From contig NZ_FOGG01000021.1 in the NCBI RefSeq assembly GCF_900111155.1, positions 5,476-69,475 on the forward strand: DNA of 64,000 bases. Reading direction: 5' to 3'. This DNA is from Pedobacter rhizosphaerae. Lineage in GTDB: Bacteria > Bacteroidota > Bacteroidia > Sphingobacteriales > Sphingobacteriaceae. The notes under the pieces are model-generated. The model saw only the letters and a list, made by a program, of their open reading frames with translations, was not told where the DNA came from and did no database searches. The first letter of the stretch is position 1. Each line of letters opens with the position of its first letter. This document shows positions 25,474 to 35,010 of the stretch, piece by piece. The translations under genes and the position numbers were made by a program.

Positions 25474-26205
25474 CTACTTTCTGCCTACAGCATATTGAAT
25501 CCCACCCAGCAGGTGCTGTAAAAATTTATCTTCTGCCCAACATTCTTTAGTGTGTCCCATTGAAGTGTAAAAGGCTCTTCCTCCATCGTATTCATGGTAC
25601 CAGCTAAAAGGATGGAAATCCCCATTTTTCCCACCTTTATAAGACTTCTCATCTATAGTAATTAACACCTTAATATCTGGATTGATATCTTTAAAGTTGT
25701 AAAGTTCATCTTTGTGCATCCAAACAGAATCTGTAAAGAATTTTGTTGAGGGGTGCTTAGTATCTTTAATGATAAATTTAGCTTCCTGAACAACAGGATG
25801 ACTGATAAAATAGGCACCGGCAAGTTTACCATACCATGGCCAATCGTACTCGGTATCTGTTGCTGCATGCACACCAACATAACCGCCGCCCTTTTTGATG
25901 TAACGTTCAAAGGCAGCTTGTTGAGTATCATTCAAAACATCGCCCGTGGTACTTAAAAATACAACTGCAGCATACTTTTTCAAATTAGCATCTGTAAAGG
26001 CGTTGGCATTTTCTGTAGTATCTGCTTTGAAATGATTTGCTAGACCCAGCTTTACTATGGCTTCTTTTCCTGTTTCTATAGATGCATGCCTAAAGCCCGC
26101 AGTTTTGGAAAATACTAAAATGCGAACTTCCTTTTTTAGGGGTAATGTTGCATCGCAAGAGATAATGGTAAAAAGTAAGGCACAGAGGAATAATATTCTT
26201 TTCAT
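25474..26205 (-). CDS. ThuA-like (class I glutamine amidotransferase fold) lipoprotein
   Basis: 243 residues with lipobox IISC (Cys17). The ThuA domain spans about residues 28-240: RILVFSKTAGFRHASIETG, a helix with FLSTTGDVLN, GGGYVGVHAATDTEYDWPWYGKL, and the ending FYTSMGHTKECWAEDKFLQHLLGGIQYA. Known members act in sugar metabolism, including some 3-keto-sugar pathways, and the name 'trehalose utilization' should not be taken literally. Single gene. Confidence 0.88.
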   Translation of the reverse strand: MKRILFLCALLFTIISCDATLPLKKEVRILVFSKTAGFRHASIETGKEAIVKLGLANHFKADTTENANAFTDANLKKYAAVVFLSTTGDVLNDTQQAAFERYIKKGGGYVGVHAATDTEYDWPWYGKLAGAYFISHPVVQEAKFIIKDTKHPSTKFFTDSVWMHKDELYNFKDINPDIKVLITIDEKSYKGGKNGDFHPFSWYHEYDGGRAFYTSMGHTKECWAEDKFLQHLLGGIQYAVGRK

Positions 26206-26241
26206 GTGATTCGGTTAGGATTCGGGTTTGAATCTTTAAAT

Positions 26242-26676
26242 TTAAGAAAGTTGTTTAATAATTGCTCTACATCTTTCTTCTATCTGCTCACAAACTGGCG
26301 CAAACAGTGCATTATCCCAGTACGGGTCTGTAACTTCATCGTTATCAAGAAAAAGTTTTACCTTTTTGCGTTCCAACTCATTTTTGGCCAGGCTTTGAAC
26401 ATCTCTTAAATTATTCTTGTCCATTACCAATATTAAGTCGTATTGGTCGAACATGCTGGTGCTAAACTGCTGTGCCCGCTGGCTACTGATATCATAACCT
26501 AAAGACTTTGCTGCCGATGTACTTCTGTGATCGGGTGCTTTACCAATATGCCAGTTTCCGGTTCCGGCAGAGGCAACCTCCCAATCTAAATTATTTTCCG
26601 CTATTAAGTGTCTCATTATCCCTTCGGCAAGAGGAGAACGACAAATATTGCCTAAGCACACCATTAGTATTTTCAA
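26242..26676 (-). CDS. Low-molecular-weight protein tyrosine phosphatase
   Basis: 144-residue cytoplasmic phosphatase. The P-loop is VCLGNICRS with nucleophile C7 and R13, and the general-acid aspartate is in VTDPYW near residue 117. In many bacteria such enzymes control exopolysaccharide tyrosine kinases; no kinase is near here. It starts two bases after the stop codon of the upstream lipoprotein gene, so the two are cotranscribed. Confidence 0.93.
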   Translation of the reverse strand: MKILMVCLGNICRSPLAEGIMRHLIAENNLDWEVASAGTGNWHIGKAPDHRSTSAAKSLGYDISSQRAQQFSTSMFDQYDLILVMDKNNLRDVQSLAKNELERKKVKLFLDNDEVTDPYWDNALFAPVCEQIEERCRAIIKQLS

Positions 26677-26678
26677 TG

Positions 26679-27119
26679 TTATTTGGGTTTTGCAGTAAAA
26701 ATATACGTTACCGTATAGGTTGTATTATTTTGTTCAAATACATATTTATCGGTAATAACGCTTCCTGAAATCTGGATGGTATGTGATGATCCAGTACCAT
26801 AATTAAGCGTAATCTGACTACCATTCTTTACCCATGTTGCATTTTTATAGCTGATCATATCGCAAAGTGGGCCATTTGAACCAAAGGCAAAATTACCACT
26901 TTTAAAGAATTCTATAGAATAATTGTGATTTAAGCAGGCTTGAGAAGCTGATTTGGTTTTGAAATCGGTTTCCAACTGTCCGTTAATTAACAGGGCTGGT
27001 GAAACGGTTGCCGATTGTAGCGGCCACGAATATTTCGTAATGTCATCCTCAGCATTTACAGTTTTCTTTTTGCAGGCAAGCCCCAGGCACACCATTAATA
27101 ATAGAAGCGTTTTTTTCAT
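26679..27119 (-). CDS. Small lipoprotein, beta-rich, unknown
   Basis: Start at the ATG at 27119 (MKKTLLLLMVCLGLAC), giving 146 residues with a lipobox (GLAC). The mature part alternates strands and turns (FFKSGNFAFGSNG, TYTVTYIFTAK), as in lipocalin-like or META-type Bacteroidota lipoproteins, and has a possible disulfide pair (QACLN and GPLCDM). Family not recognised. First gene of a unit with the tyrosine phosphatase. Confidence 0.7.
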   Translation of the reverse strand: MKKTLLLLMVCLGLACKKKTVNAEDDITKYSWPLQSATVSPALLINGQLETDFKTKSASQACLNHNYSIEFFKSGNFAFGSNGPLCDMISYKNATWVKNGSQITLNYGTGSSHTIQISGSVITDKYVFEQNNTTYTVTYIFTAKPK

Positions 27120-27135
27120 GTGGTTTTTGAGTAAC

Positions 27136-27205
27136 AAGTATTAAGTAATGAGTATAAAGTATATAGTATCTAGTATAAAGTAATGAGTATCAAGTATCAA
27201 GCCTG
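27136..27205. repeat. Clean heptanucleotide tract, core NAGTANN
   Basis: Nine consecutive in-register 7-base units of the form NAGTANN (AAGTATT, AAGTAAT, TAGTATC and others) cover 27136-27198, and a tenth begins AAG. This is the clearest example in the window because no other repeat module is attached. Confidence 0.85.
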
Positions 27206-27287
27206 ATTTGCTCTGGTCCATATGCCTAAGTGCGAACTACCGCATACTAATTACTATATTGAAACGGTTAAACCTGCATAAACGCTA

Positions 27288-27318
27288 CAAAAAAAATGCC
27301 CCATTTTCATGAGGCATT
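27288..27318 (-). terminator. Terminator of the S1/P1 nuclease gene
   Basis: On the minus strand AATGCCTCAT, loop GAAA, ATGGGGCATT (one mismatch) is followed by eight T. It lies just past the stop codon at 27323. Confidence 0.85.
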
Positions 27319-27322
27319 ATCA

Positions 27323-28129
27323 TTATGTATAAATATTGTTTAAGATTTTAGCGAGCCTTACCCCGCCTTTTACCAATTGCTCATTTAAAATATCGATCCA
27401 TTCAAAGTTGTAACGATAACTCAGTTTAGCATCTGGCTTTACATTGTCGTAAATTTTGTTGCATACCTGATAAGATTCAAAAACACATTCTTTTAAACCG
27501 GTATTTTGCCAGTTGTACAATTGTACTGCTGAAGGATGATTGATGGCTTTGGTATATTCGGTATAACTCAATTGCTGGTAATCAATCAACTGCTCATCCC
27601 AAACGCGATGAAGGTTTGATTTTTCGTTAAACCATAAAACCGAAATGCGGTTACCGCCTAAATCTTCTTTACGGGCGGTGTGCATGGGCTGATGTAAATC
27701 GCCCACCAGGTGCACCAACATTCTGAGTGCTAATTTCTTCTGATCAAGCGTGCTTGTATTGTTTTTTAAAATGGCTACCAGATCAGGAATTTTAGAATAA
27801 ACATTTGGTCCTTTTTCTGTTTCCAAGAAATTGAATACGCCTTCTTTGTTTAATCCTGCCGGAAGATTTACAAAATGCCAGTTATATAAATAATTATAAG
27901 CGGTATCTGATTTAATGAAATCGCCCCAATTGGCAGACATGGCTAAAGATTCGCTTCCTAAAATACTGGTAATGGCCTTGCGGGTTTTTGCTTTGAGGTA
28001 GCTATCGGCTACTTCGCCTACAATGCGATGCCCCAGCATACCCCAGGCCTGAACTTGAACGGGGATATAGGCCAATGCAACAAATGCAATTGCTGTAAAT
28101 AATTTCGTTTTTATTGATCTGAAAATCAT
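27323..28129 (-). CDS. Secreted S1/P1-type nuclease
   Basis: 268 residues from the ATG at 28129, two bases after the stop of the upstream gene; an upstream in-frame start would overlap that gene. The signal peptide ends at QVQA, leaving Trp as the first mature residue (WGMLGHRIVG), as required because this Trp binds zinc. Further zinc ligands are in LVHLVGDLHQPMH and LHRVWDEQLI. The family cuts single-stranded DNA and RNA. It probably scavenges nucleotides or phosphate. Confidence 0.93.
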   Translation of the reverse strand: MIFRSIKTKLFTAIAFVALAYIPVQVQAWGMLGHRIVGEVADSYLKAKTRKAITSILGSESLAMSANWGDFIKSDTAYNYLYNWHFVNLPAGLNKEGVFNFLETEKGPNVYSKIPDLVAILKNNTSTLDQKKLALRMLVHLVGDLHQPMHTARKEDLGGNRISVLWFNEKSNLHRVWDEQLIDYQQLSYTEYTKAINHPSAVQLYNWQNTGLKECVFESYQVCNKIYDNVKPDAKLSYRYNFEWIDILNEQLVKGGVRLAKILNNIYT

Positions 28130-28130
28130 A

Positions 28131-28646
28131 TTATAATTCTTTTGGTACACAGGTAATACTTTGTTTCAAAGCCAGGTTGATTTCTTGCTGATCGTTTAAG
28201 CTTTGTAGTAACAAGTTGTTTGCAGTAGTTTTTTTAATTAAGAAATTTTTCTCGTAGCGGCCAATTCTATAGCAACCAGATATTTTCTGTTTGTAATTGG
28301 CGTGTGTAAAAGTTCCACCTAAAAACAGGGTGTCGCCCCGAACGGCATAAACGCCTTTGGCATATTCTTTCCAAATGCCATTGTTGTAGCAAGAATCTTC
28401 GTAGAAATTAACCTTACTGTGCGTAGTCAGGTCTACATAAAAAGAATCGCAGGTAAACTTAAAATGATGTTGGGTATAATTGCTTAGTTTGTTGCTAAAA
28501 GCAACAGAATCTTGATTCCATACCCCTTGCATAAAGGTTTCTCCTTCGCCTTGAATATTTGGACGAGGGCTACAACCGAAGTATAAAAGAGCGATTGATA
28601 AGAGCGAAGCAGACAAAAGCTTTAAGCCTAAATGGGTTCTTTGCAT
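28131..28646 (-). CDS. Lipoprotein of unknown function upstream of the S1/P1 nuclease
   Basis: 171 residues from the ATG at 28646 (MQRTHLGLKLLSASLL) with a lipobox (LLYFGC). The mature part is beta-rich (HHFKFTCDSFYVDLTTHSKVNF, GVYAVRGDTLFLGGTFTHANY), as in small Bacteroidota lipocalin-like lipoproteins. It lies between fumC and the nuclease on the same strand and is translationally adjacent to the nuclease. Function unknown. Confidence 0.7.
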   Translation of the reverse strand: MQRTHLGLKLLSASLLSIALLYFGCSPRPNIQGEGETFMQGVWNQDSVAFSNKLSNYTQHHFKFTCDSFYVDLTTHSKVNFYEDSCYNNGIWKEYAKGVYAVRGDTLFLGGTFTHANYKQKISGCYRIGRYEKNFLIKKTTANNLLLQSLNDQQEINLALKQSITCVPKEL

Positions 28647-28704
28647 AAAGGACTGGGGATGTTTTGTTTTCAAGGCGGGCATTTCGCCTCGCAATTAAAT
28701 TTAT

Positions 28705-28734
28705 AACCCCAAAGTGCTTAGGCTTTGGGGTTTT
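28705..28734 (-). terminator. Hairpin between fumC and the following lipoprotein gene
   Basis: AACCCCAAAG and CTTTGGGGTT form a perfect 10-bp stem around an eight-base loop. On the minus strand the following text is only moderately T-rich (ATAAATTTAA), so termination may be partial. Confidence 0.6.
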
Positions 28735-28844
28735 GAAATACTGTTTGGAGTTAAATAAACCCGATTGAAGTGATAGTTTGTAAAACTAATAACGGAAAGC
28801 GGGACTGAACTAACCGAAAGGCTGCTGACCCTGCTTTTCAACTA

Positions 28845-30242
28845 TTATTTTAAGCTTCCAACCATATCTTCGGGACGTACCCACTCGTCAAACTGCTCGT
28901 TGGTTAATAAACCTAATTCTACAGCGGCAACTTTTAAGGTTTTATTTTCTTTGTGTGCTTTTTTGGCAATTTTAGCCGCATTTTCGTATCCCACATGAGG
29001 ATTTAAGGCTGTAACCAACATCAATGAGTTTTGTAAATGTTTCTCAATTTCCGGCAGGTTAGCGGTAATTCCTTCTGCACATTTATCATTGAACGACACG
29101 CAGGCATCGCCAATTAAACGGGCCGATTGCAATACATTCGCTGCAATTAAAGGTTTGAAAACATTCAGCTCGAAATGACCTGTAGCACCACCGATTGATA
29201 CTGCTACATCGTTACCCATCACCTGAGCACACACCATGGTAAGTGCCTCTGGTTGCGTCGGATTAACTTTTCCTGGCATGATAGATGATCCTGGTTCGTT
29301 ATCGGGAATAACAATTTCGCCAATTCCGCAACGTGGGCCAGAGCTCAGCATACGGATATCGTTAGCTACTTTCATTAAAGCCACAGCGGTACGTTTTAAA
29401 GCACCTGAAAGCTCAACCATAGCATCGTGAGCTGCTAATGCCTCAAATTTGTTAGGTGCAGTTACGAAAGGTAATCCGGTTAAATCGGCAATTTTTTTAG
29501 CAACTAAAACATCATATCCTTTTGGTGTATTTAATCCTGTACCCACTGCCGTACCACCCAAAGCCAATTCGGCAACCATTACCAAAGCATTTTTAATTGC
29601 ACGGATACTGTTATCGATCTGTTGAACATAACCAGAAAATTCCTGACCTAAAGTAAGGGGCGTAGCATCCATAAAGTGTGTACGGCCTGTTTTAGTAATA
29701 TTGGCAAATTCTGCTACTTTCTGAGCTAAGGTGTTTCGTAATTTTTCTAAGCCAGGGATGGTATTTTCTACCGTTAATTTATAGGCTGCAATGTGCATTG
29801 CAGTTGGATAAGTATCGTTAGAAGATTGTGATTTGTTCACATCATCATTTGGATGAAGGATTTTTTTATCATCAGCCAGTTGACCACCATTAATTACATG
29901 TGCACGGTTAGCAATTACTTCGTTTCCGTTCATGTTACTTTGTGTACCCGAACCGGTTTGCCAGATTACCAAAGGAAATTGATCGTCTAACTGACCCGCA
30001 ATAATTTCATCGCAAGCTTTGGCAATTAATTCGGCTTTTTCTGCAGATAATACGCCAAGTTCTGTGTTGGCTTGTGCTGCAGCTTTCTTTAAATAGCCAA
30101 AAGCATGGATAATTTCTTTAGGCATAGATCCTTCAGGACCAATTTTAAAGTTATTGCGTGAGCGTTCGGTTTGTGCACCCCAGTATTTGTCGGCAGGTAC
30201 CTGAACCTCGCCCATGGTATCGTGTTCTATTCTGAAACTCAT
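28845..30242 (-). CDS. fumC: Class II fumarate hydratase
   Basis: Iron-independent fumarase of the TCA cycle, 465 residues, cytoplasmic homotetramer in the family. The signature [17 protein letters not shown] is present, as are [11 protein letters not shown] and [21 protein letters not shown], which form the active site. It begins well with [29 protein letters not shown] good promoter lies 24-52 bases upstream. Confidence 0.97.
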   Translation of the reverse strand: MSFRIEHDTMGEVQVPADKYWGAQTERSRNNFKIGPEGSMPKEIIHAFGYLKKAAAQANTELGVLSAEKAELIAKACDEIIAGQLDDQFPLVIWQTGSGTQSNMNGNEVIANRAHVINGGQLADDKKILHPNDDVNKSQSSNDTYPTAMHIAAYKLTVENTIPGLEKLRNTLAQKVAEFANITKTGRTHFMDATPLTLGQEFSGYVQQIDNSIRAIKNALVMVAELALGGTAVGTGLNTPKGYDVLVAKKIADLTGLPFVTAPNKFEALAAHDAMVELSGALKRTAVALMKVANDIRMLSSGPRCGIGEIVIPDNEPGSSIMPGKVNPTQPEALTMVCAQVMGNDVAVSIGGATGHFELNVFKPLIAANVLQSARLIGDACVSFNDKCAEGITANLPEIEKHLQNSLMLVTALNPHVGYENAAKIAKKAHKENKTLKVAAVELGLLTNEQFDEWVRPEDMVGSLK

Positions 30243-30265
30243 GATATTTTTTGATTTTATTGTGG

Positions 30266-30294
30266 CAAATTTAACTTTTTTGCCTATAAAGCAA
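30266..30294 (-). promoter_or_regulatory. Promoter of fumC
   Basis: On the minus strand TTG (30294-30292), an 18-base spacer and TAAATTTG (30273-30266) fit the Bacteroidota consensus. The -7 box ends 23 bases before the start codon. Confidence 0.6.
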
Positions 30295-30567
30295 GGGATT
30301 ATATGAGATATTTAGGTTGAGATGATAAAAGCAGACCTGTGGTTCGTTGCACACCCGCCCAATAGAAATGTTATTTCTAGTTAATGCTCACCACATTATA
30401 TAAATTACTGCTAAAATCAAATTAATGTGGCAGATATAACGCATGGATTTTTGTCTTTCTTAATGATCTCACTCCCACTTATAGCTAACACGAATAACCT
30501 TCTTAAAAATTTAACAAACCTTTTGTGATAGCTCATGTTCCATTAATACATCAAATCTATTAAAAAC
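30295..30567. other. Divergent gap between fumC and the DUF2383 gene
   Basis: No gene. Two inverted repeats are visible: TAGAAAT-GTT-ATTTCTA (30364-30380) and CCACATTA (30391-30398) with TAATGTGG (30423-30430). Either could be a regulator site for the stress-type gene at 30568. No clear -7 box was found for that gene. Confidence 0.4.
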
Positions 30568-31023
30568 ATGAAAACAACAACAGCAACAGCAGAAATACTA
30601 AACGACCTGGTATTAATTAATAACGATCGAATTGAAGGGTATGAAAAGGCGAGAAAAGAATTAAAAGAAGAAGATGCCGACTTAAGATCTCTATTTTTAA
30701 ATATGATAGATGAAAGTCACAAATATAAAATGGCTTTGGCTCAGGAAATTGAAGTTTTAGGGAGTGAAGTAGAAAGTGGAACAACCAATTCGGGCAAAAT
30801 TTACAGGGGATGGATGGATGTTAAAGCGCTTTTTACCGGACACGACCGTAAAACAGTTTTAAATAACTGCGAATTTGGAGAGGATGCCGCTCAAAATGCT
30901 TACAAAATGGCCCTCGAAGAGGAAGAATTACCTGCTAACCTTAGAGATTTAGTGGCAGAGCAAAAGGCAGCCTTAAGGGTTTCTCATGACGAAATTAAAA
31001 GATTACGCGATAGTCAGGCGTAA
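30568..31023 (+). CDS. PA2169-type four-helix-bundle protein (DUF2383, ferritin-like)
   Basis: 151-residue helical protein matching the PA2169/DUF2383 family: LNDLVLINNDRIEGYEKARKEL, then MIDESHKYKMALAQEIEVLG, the GTTNSGKIYRGWMDVKALFTGHDRKTVLNNCEFGED core, and a long C-terminal helix. Members are often stress- or stationary-phase-induced; function unknown. It is monocistronic and followed by a large hairpin element. The neighbouring cyanophycin genes are on separate transcripts. Confidence 0.88.
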   Translation: MKTTTATAEILNDLVLINNDRIEGYEKARKELKEEDADLRSLFLNMIDESHKYKMALAQEIEVLGSEVESGTTNSGKIYRGWMDVKALFTGHDRKTVLNNCEFGEDAAQNAYKMALEEEELPANLRDLVAEQKAALRVSHDEIKRLRDSQA

Positions 31024-31049
31024 TTACAACCCAAAAGGTTGAAAAAAGA

Positions 31050-31176
31050 AGGCTGTCTCATAAAGTTAGATTGTCATCCTGAGCTTGTCGAAGGACCTAA
31101 TTAAGCATTATTAGGGCGTTTCGACAAGCTCAACGTGACACCTTTTCCAATGGAAATTTGATTTATGTGACAGCCT
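31050..31176. repeat. Nested palindromic element between convergent genes
   Basis: Outer arms AGGCTGTCTCATAAA (31050-31064) and TTTATGTGACAGCCT (31162-31176) pair at 14 of 15 positions, flanked by A-rich and T-rich runs, so the structure can terminate both strands. Nested inside is a REP-like pair containing CTGAGCTTGTCGAAGG and CGACAAGCTCAACGTGAC. Confidence 0.75.
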
Positions 31177-31194
31177 CTTTTTGTATTAAATAAA

Positions 31195-33810
31195 TTAACC
31201 TTCCAATTCTCTATCGAGATGTTCGGTTACCCGCTGAATCGTATTATCAATGGTGTTGCTCAATATGGTGAGGTATGAACCTTTTTTAGCATTATCAATC
31301 GCATCTTTTAAACAAGCTGCACTGTTGTGATTGATGATAATTTCCTTGTTAGGGTCAACCTCTTTTATCCCTTTTACCAACAAATCGGATAATTCACTCT
31401 GTACTCTTCCACGAAGATATTTTTCCTGACAGATATAAATCTTATCAAACATTTGGGCCGCAATTTTTGCAGTTTCAACAATATCTTCATCACGCCTGTC
31501 TCCTGTTCCAGAAATAATGCCTACATGTTCTGTTGCTTCTACGGTTTGCAGATAAGCCTTTACGCCATTAAAACCATCAGGGTTATGTGCAAAATCTACT
31601 AAAACTTTAAAATCTTTAAAACGGAAAACATTCATGCGCCCCGGTGTATGCGCCGCAGAAGGGATGAACGTTTCTAATGATAAACGAATATCTTCCGGTT
31701 TGTAACCCCAGAGGTAAGCTGCCAAAGTAGCCGCTAAAACATTTTGAATCATAAAATTAACCGATCCGCCAAAAGTTAAAGGAATGTGGGTAGCCTTATC
31801 TACCCGCAACTTCCAGTCGCCGGTTTTAATGGTGATGTATCCATTTTCATAAATGGCTGCAATTCCTCCTTTTTTGCAATGCTCCTTAATTACAGGGTTG
31901 TTTTCATCCATGCTGAAATAGGCCACATTACATCTGGCATCTTTAGCAATGCGAACGCAATATCCATTGTCGGCATTCAATACTGCCCATCCTTTACGCC
32001 TAACCGCGCCAATTACTACCGCCTTTACACGTGTAAGGTCGTCCAGGTTGTGAATGTCGGCGAGACCTAAGTGGTCTTCCTGGATATTCGTTACCACACC
32101 AATGTCACAGGCATTAAAACCTAAGCCAGCTCTTAAAATTCCACCTCTTGCAGTTTCTAAAACGGCAAACTCTACCGTTGGGTCTTTTAAAATAAACTCT
32201 GCACTTACCGGCCCTGTGGTATCACCCTTCATGAGCATGGTATTGTGTACATATACGCCATCACTTGTGGTAAAACCAACCCTTTTACCATTGCTACGAA
32301 CAATATGTGCAATTAAACGGGTGGTAGTGGTTTTGCCATTAGTACCCGTTACGGCGATAATTGGAATTTGTGATAGTTTTCCCTGAGGATAAAGCATGTC
32401 AATTACCGATGCGGCAACATTTCTTGGTAAACCTTCGCTCGGTGCAAGGTGCATCCTGAAACCAGGGGCTGCATTCACTTCTAAAACCACACCTCCGTTT
32501 TCGGTAAGGGGTTGAGTGAGGTTTTGCGCCATGATATCAATACCACAGATGTCTAAACCGATTACCCTCGAAATTCTTTCACAAATGAAAATATTTTGTG
32601 GGTGAACAATATCGGTAACATCAATCGAAGTTCCGCCAGTACTTAAGTTTGCGGTAGATTTAAGGTAAACAATCTCTCCCTTTTCAGGGATGGTTTCCAA
32701 AGTATAATCTTTCTTGGCCAATAAGTCCAGGGTATCTCTATCTACAGAGATTTCTGTAAGCACATTTTCGTGTCCATATCCACGACGCGGATCTTCATTT
32801 TCCAGATCAATAAGCTCCTGAATGGTATGGATGCCATTTCCCCTTACGTGTGCAGGGTCGCGCTGTGCGGCAGCTACCACCTTATTATCAATGACCAGTA
32901 CACGGAAATCGTATCCTGTGATAAATTTTTCAATAATTACCCTTCTCGAATAAGTTTTGGCGTATTCGAAGGCTTCTTTAGCAGCTTCTAATGTTTTTAC
33001 ATTAATGGTGGCTCCTTTTCCATGATTACCATCTAAAGGTTTAAAAACAAGAGGGAAACCAACTTTCTTTACCGAAGCTTCTAAATCATCGGGATTAGAA
33101 ATGGTTACACCTGATGCCACAGGGATGGCGGCCTCTGTTAACAATCTTTTGGTTTCTTCCTTGTTGCTGGCAATATCTACGGCAATTGAGCTGGTTTTTT
33201 CGGTCATGGTAGCACGAAAGCGAACCTGATTCTTGCCATATCCCAACTGTACAAGCGAACTTTTATTTAACCTGATCCAGGGAATATTTCTGCTTACGGC
33301 CTCTTCCACAATTGATCCGGTACTTGGCCCTAAACGTTCCAGTTCCCTGATCTCTTTCATTCTCCTGATATCGTGTTCCAGGTCATATTCCTGGTTATCT
33401 ATCAATGCCTGAGCAATATTTACTGCCGCTTCTGCCGCATAAATACCTACTTTTTCTTCAATATAATTAAATACTACATTGTAAATACCTTCCGTTTTAG
33501 TTTGGCGGGTTCTGCCAAAGCCGGTATCCATACCCGCTAAAGTTTGGATTTCTAAAGCAATATGCTCTATCACATGGCCCATCCAGGTGCCTTCTTTTAC
33601 ACGGGTAAAAAATCCCCCTTCAACGCCCTTAGAGCAGCGATGTGTAAACATGCTGGGAAGCAATTTCTCAATTCGCTCACTAAATCCATCTATCACATTA
33701 GTTGGCTTCTGCTCCAGATCTTCCAGATCTAAACGCATCTGAATGAGTTTCTTACGACTTATCGACCATATGTTTGGTCCTCTTAATACTTGTATGTTCA
33801 GTATCTTCAT
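31195..33810 (-). CDS. cphA: Cyanophycin synthetase
   Basis: 871-residue enzyme that builds multi-L-arginyl-poly-L-aspartate from Asp and Arg with ATP. Domains in order are an N-terminal domain (about 1-160), ATP-grasp (about 215-475; KPLDGNHGKGA) and a Mur-ligase-like domain (about 480-871; P-loop GTNGKTTTT at about 489). The N domain has H79-x-x-E82-H83-x-x-x-E87, like the metal-dependent primer-making hydrolase site reported for some CphA1 proteins. If so, the enzyme may need no added primer. Length and motifs fit CphA1. It is divergent from cyanophycinase across 290 bases. Confidence 0.95.
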   Translation of the reverse strand: MKILNIQVLRGPNIWSISRKKLIQMRLDLEDLEQKPTNVIDGFSERIEKLLPSMFTHRCSKGVEGGFFTRVKEGTWMGHVIEHIALEIQTLAGMDTGFGRTRQTKTEGIYNVVFNYIEEKVGIYAAEAAVNIAQALIDNQEYDLEHDIRRMKEIRELERLGPSTGSIVEEAVSRNIPWIRLNKSSLVQLGYGKNQVRFRATMTEKTSSIAVDIASNKEETKRLLTEAAIPVASGVTISNPDDLEASVKKVGFPLVFKPLDGNHGKGATINVKTLEAAKEAFEYAKTYSRRVIIEKFITGYDFRVLVIDNKVVAAAQRDPAHVRGNGIHTIQELIDLENEDPRRGYGHENVLTEISVDRDTLDLLAKKDYTLETIPEKGEIVYLKSTANLSTGGTSIDVTDIVHPQNIFICERISRVIGLDICGIDIMAQNLTQPLTENGGVVLEVNAAPGFRMHLAPSEGLPRNVAASVIDMLYPQGKLSQIPIIAVTGTNGKTTTTRLIAHIVRSNGKRVGFTTSDGVYVHNTMLMKGDTTGPVSAEFILKDPTVEFAVLETARGGILRAGLGFNACDIGVVTNIQEDHLGLADIHNLDDLTRVKAVVIGAVRRKGWAVLNADNGYCVRIAKDARCNVAYFSMDENNPVIKEHCKKGGIAAIYENGYITIKTGDWKLRVDKATHIPLTFGGSVNFMIQNVLAATLAAYLWGYKPEDIRLSLETFIPSAAHTPGRMNVFRFKDFKVLVDFAHNPDGFNGVKAYLQTVEATEHVGIISGTGDRRDEDIVETAKIAAQMFDKIYICQEKYLRGRVQSELSDLLVKGIKEVDPNKEIIINHNSAACLKDAIDNAKKGSYLTILSNTIDNTIQRVTEHLDRELEG

Positions 33811-34061
33811 TAAAATAGGGTGCTGTTAGTTTTAATCTACAAGCTTTTTCGCCAATCAAACTCCATTCCGACTGTTAAAATTGCTGTCTGTAAAATATGC
33901 AATTAATTTGAATTCATTACTTCAAATAGCAAAATCAAATTATTAAGATTTTGTTTTATGAATTTGAATAAAATATTGCCTTTTAGTCATATTTATTTCA
34001 ACGTTTGTGGATAAAGGGAATATTCTTGACAAAAAAAGTCGTGTTTTTTATCATAAGCTGA

Positions 34062-34069
34062 TATATTTG
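34062..34069 (+). promoter_or_regulatory. Putative -7 box of the cyanophycinase operon
   Basis: TATATTTG fits TAnnTTTG and lies 31 bases before the ATG. The rest of the divergent gap 33811-34100 is AT-rich, with no clear shared operator that I can see. Confidence 0.5.
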
Positions 34070-34100
34070 GGCTTTTTGATAGCATTATAATACATAACAA

Positions 34101-34976
34101 ATGGTTCCGAAAGGTAAACTCATCATCATCGGCGGCGCAATTAATACAGGTAGTTTTGCAGAAACGCAGTTTGGACTGCCTGAAAACATGAATTTTTTTG
34201 AGCGGGGAATTTTAAAGCGCATCACGACTGAATCTGTTAGAAATACGGAATCGCGTTTTGAAATTATTACAACGGCATCTCTTATGCCCGAAAAGGTTGG
34301 GGAAGAATACATTAAAGCTTATGCACAATTAGACGTTCATAATCTTGGTGTATTAAATGTAACCAACAGGGAAGAGGCAAATGCTGAAGAAAATTGCGAG
34401 CGTATTAAAGCGGCAGAGGTTATTATTTTTACAGGTGGAGATCAGTTAAGGCTCTCTTCTATTTTCGGAGGAACTAAAATTCATCAAATCCTACTTGAAA
34501 AATACAGAATAGAACCCGTGGTAATTGCAGGAACTTCTGCAGGAGCTGCAGCGAGTTCTAAAAATATGATTTATCAGGGCAGTAGTAAAGATGCCTTGCT
34601 TAAAGGAGAAGTTAAAATTACCGGTGGACTGGGCTTTATTGACGATGTTATTGTAGACACCCACTTCGTTCAGCGCGGAAGAATTGGCCGTTTGCTCTAT
34701 GCTGCAGCAAGTAATCCGGGTAATTTAGGCATAGGCCTTGGAGAAGATACCGGTTTATATATTTCTGATGGCCATGTAATGGAAGCTATCGGATCGGGAA
34801 TGGTCATTTTAGTAGATGGCAGAAACATGGCCGATACCAACCTAACCGATGTAGAAATGGGTCAGCCCGTATCTATAAAAAACATGGTAGTACACGTTAT
34901 GTGCGATGGAGACGTTTATGACTTAAAAGACCATAGCTTAATTATTCATCACCCAAAGGCTGCACCAATAGCTTAG
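34101..34976 (+). CDS. cphB: Cyanophycinase
   Basis: S51-family serine exopeptidase, 291 residues, that releases beta-Asp-Arg dipeptides from cyanophycin. The nucleophile is S146 in AGTSAGAAAS; other family motifs are FTGGDQLRLSS, DTHFVQRGRIGRL and GIGLGEDTGL. There is no signal peptide, so the enzyme acts on an intracellular reserve rather than on external polymer. It is first in a unit with the isoaspartyl peptidase (34 bases apart) and next to cphA, giving storage and recycling together. Confidence 0.95.
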   Translation: MVPKGKLIIIGGAINTGSFAETQFGLPENMNFFERGILKRITTESVRNTESRFEIITTASLMPEKVGEEYIKAYAQLDVHNLGVLNVTNREEANAEENCERIKAAEVIIFTGGDQLRLSSIFGGTKIHQILLEKYRIEPVVIAGTSAGAAASSKNMIYQGSSKDALLKGEVKITGGLGFIDDVIVDTHFVQRGRIGRLLYAAASNPGNLGIGLGEDTGLYISDGHVMEAIGSGMVILVDGRNMADTNLTDVEMGQPVSIKNMVVHVMCDGDVYDLKDHSLIIHHPKAAPIA

Positions 34977-35010
34977 TAGGTTTTGCAACATCATCCTTGA
35001 TACGAATAAA

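Noticed and set aside
25474-26205. Trehalose-utilisation enzyme
   Set aside because: The name comes from ThuA; the domain is widespread and no trehalose genes are near, so only the fold was called.
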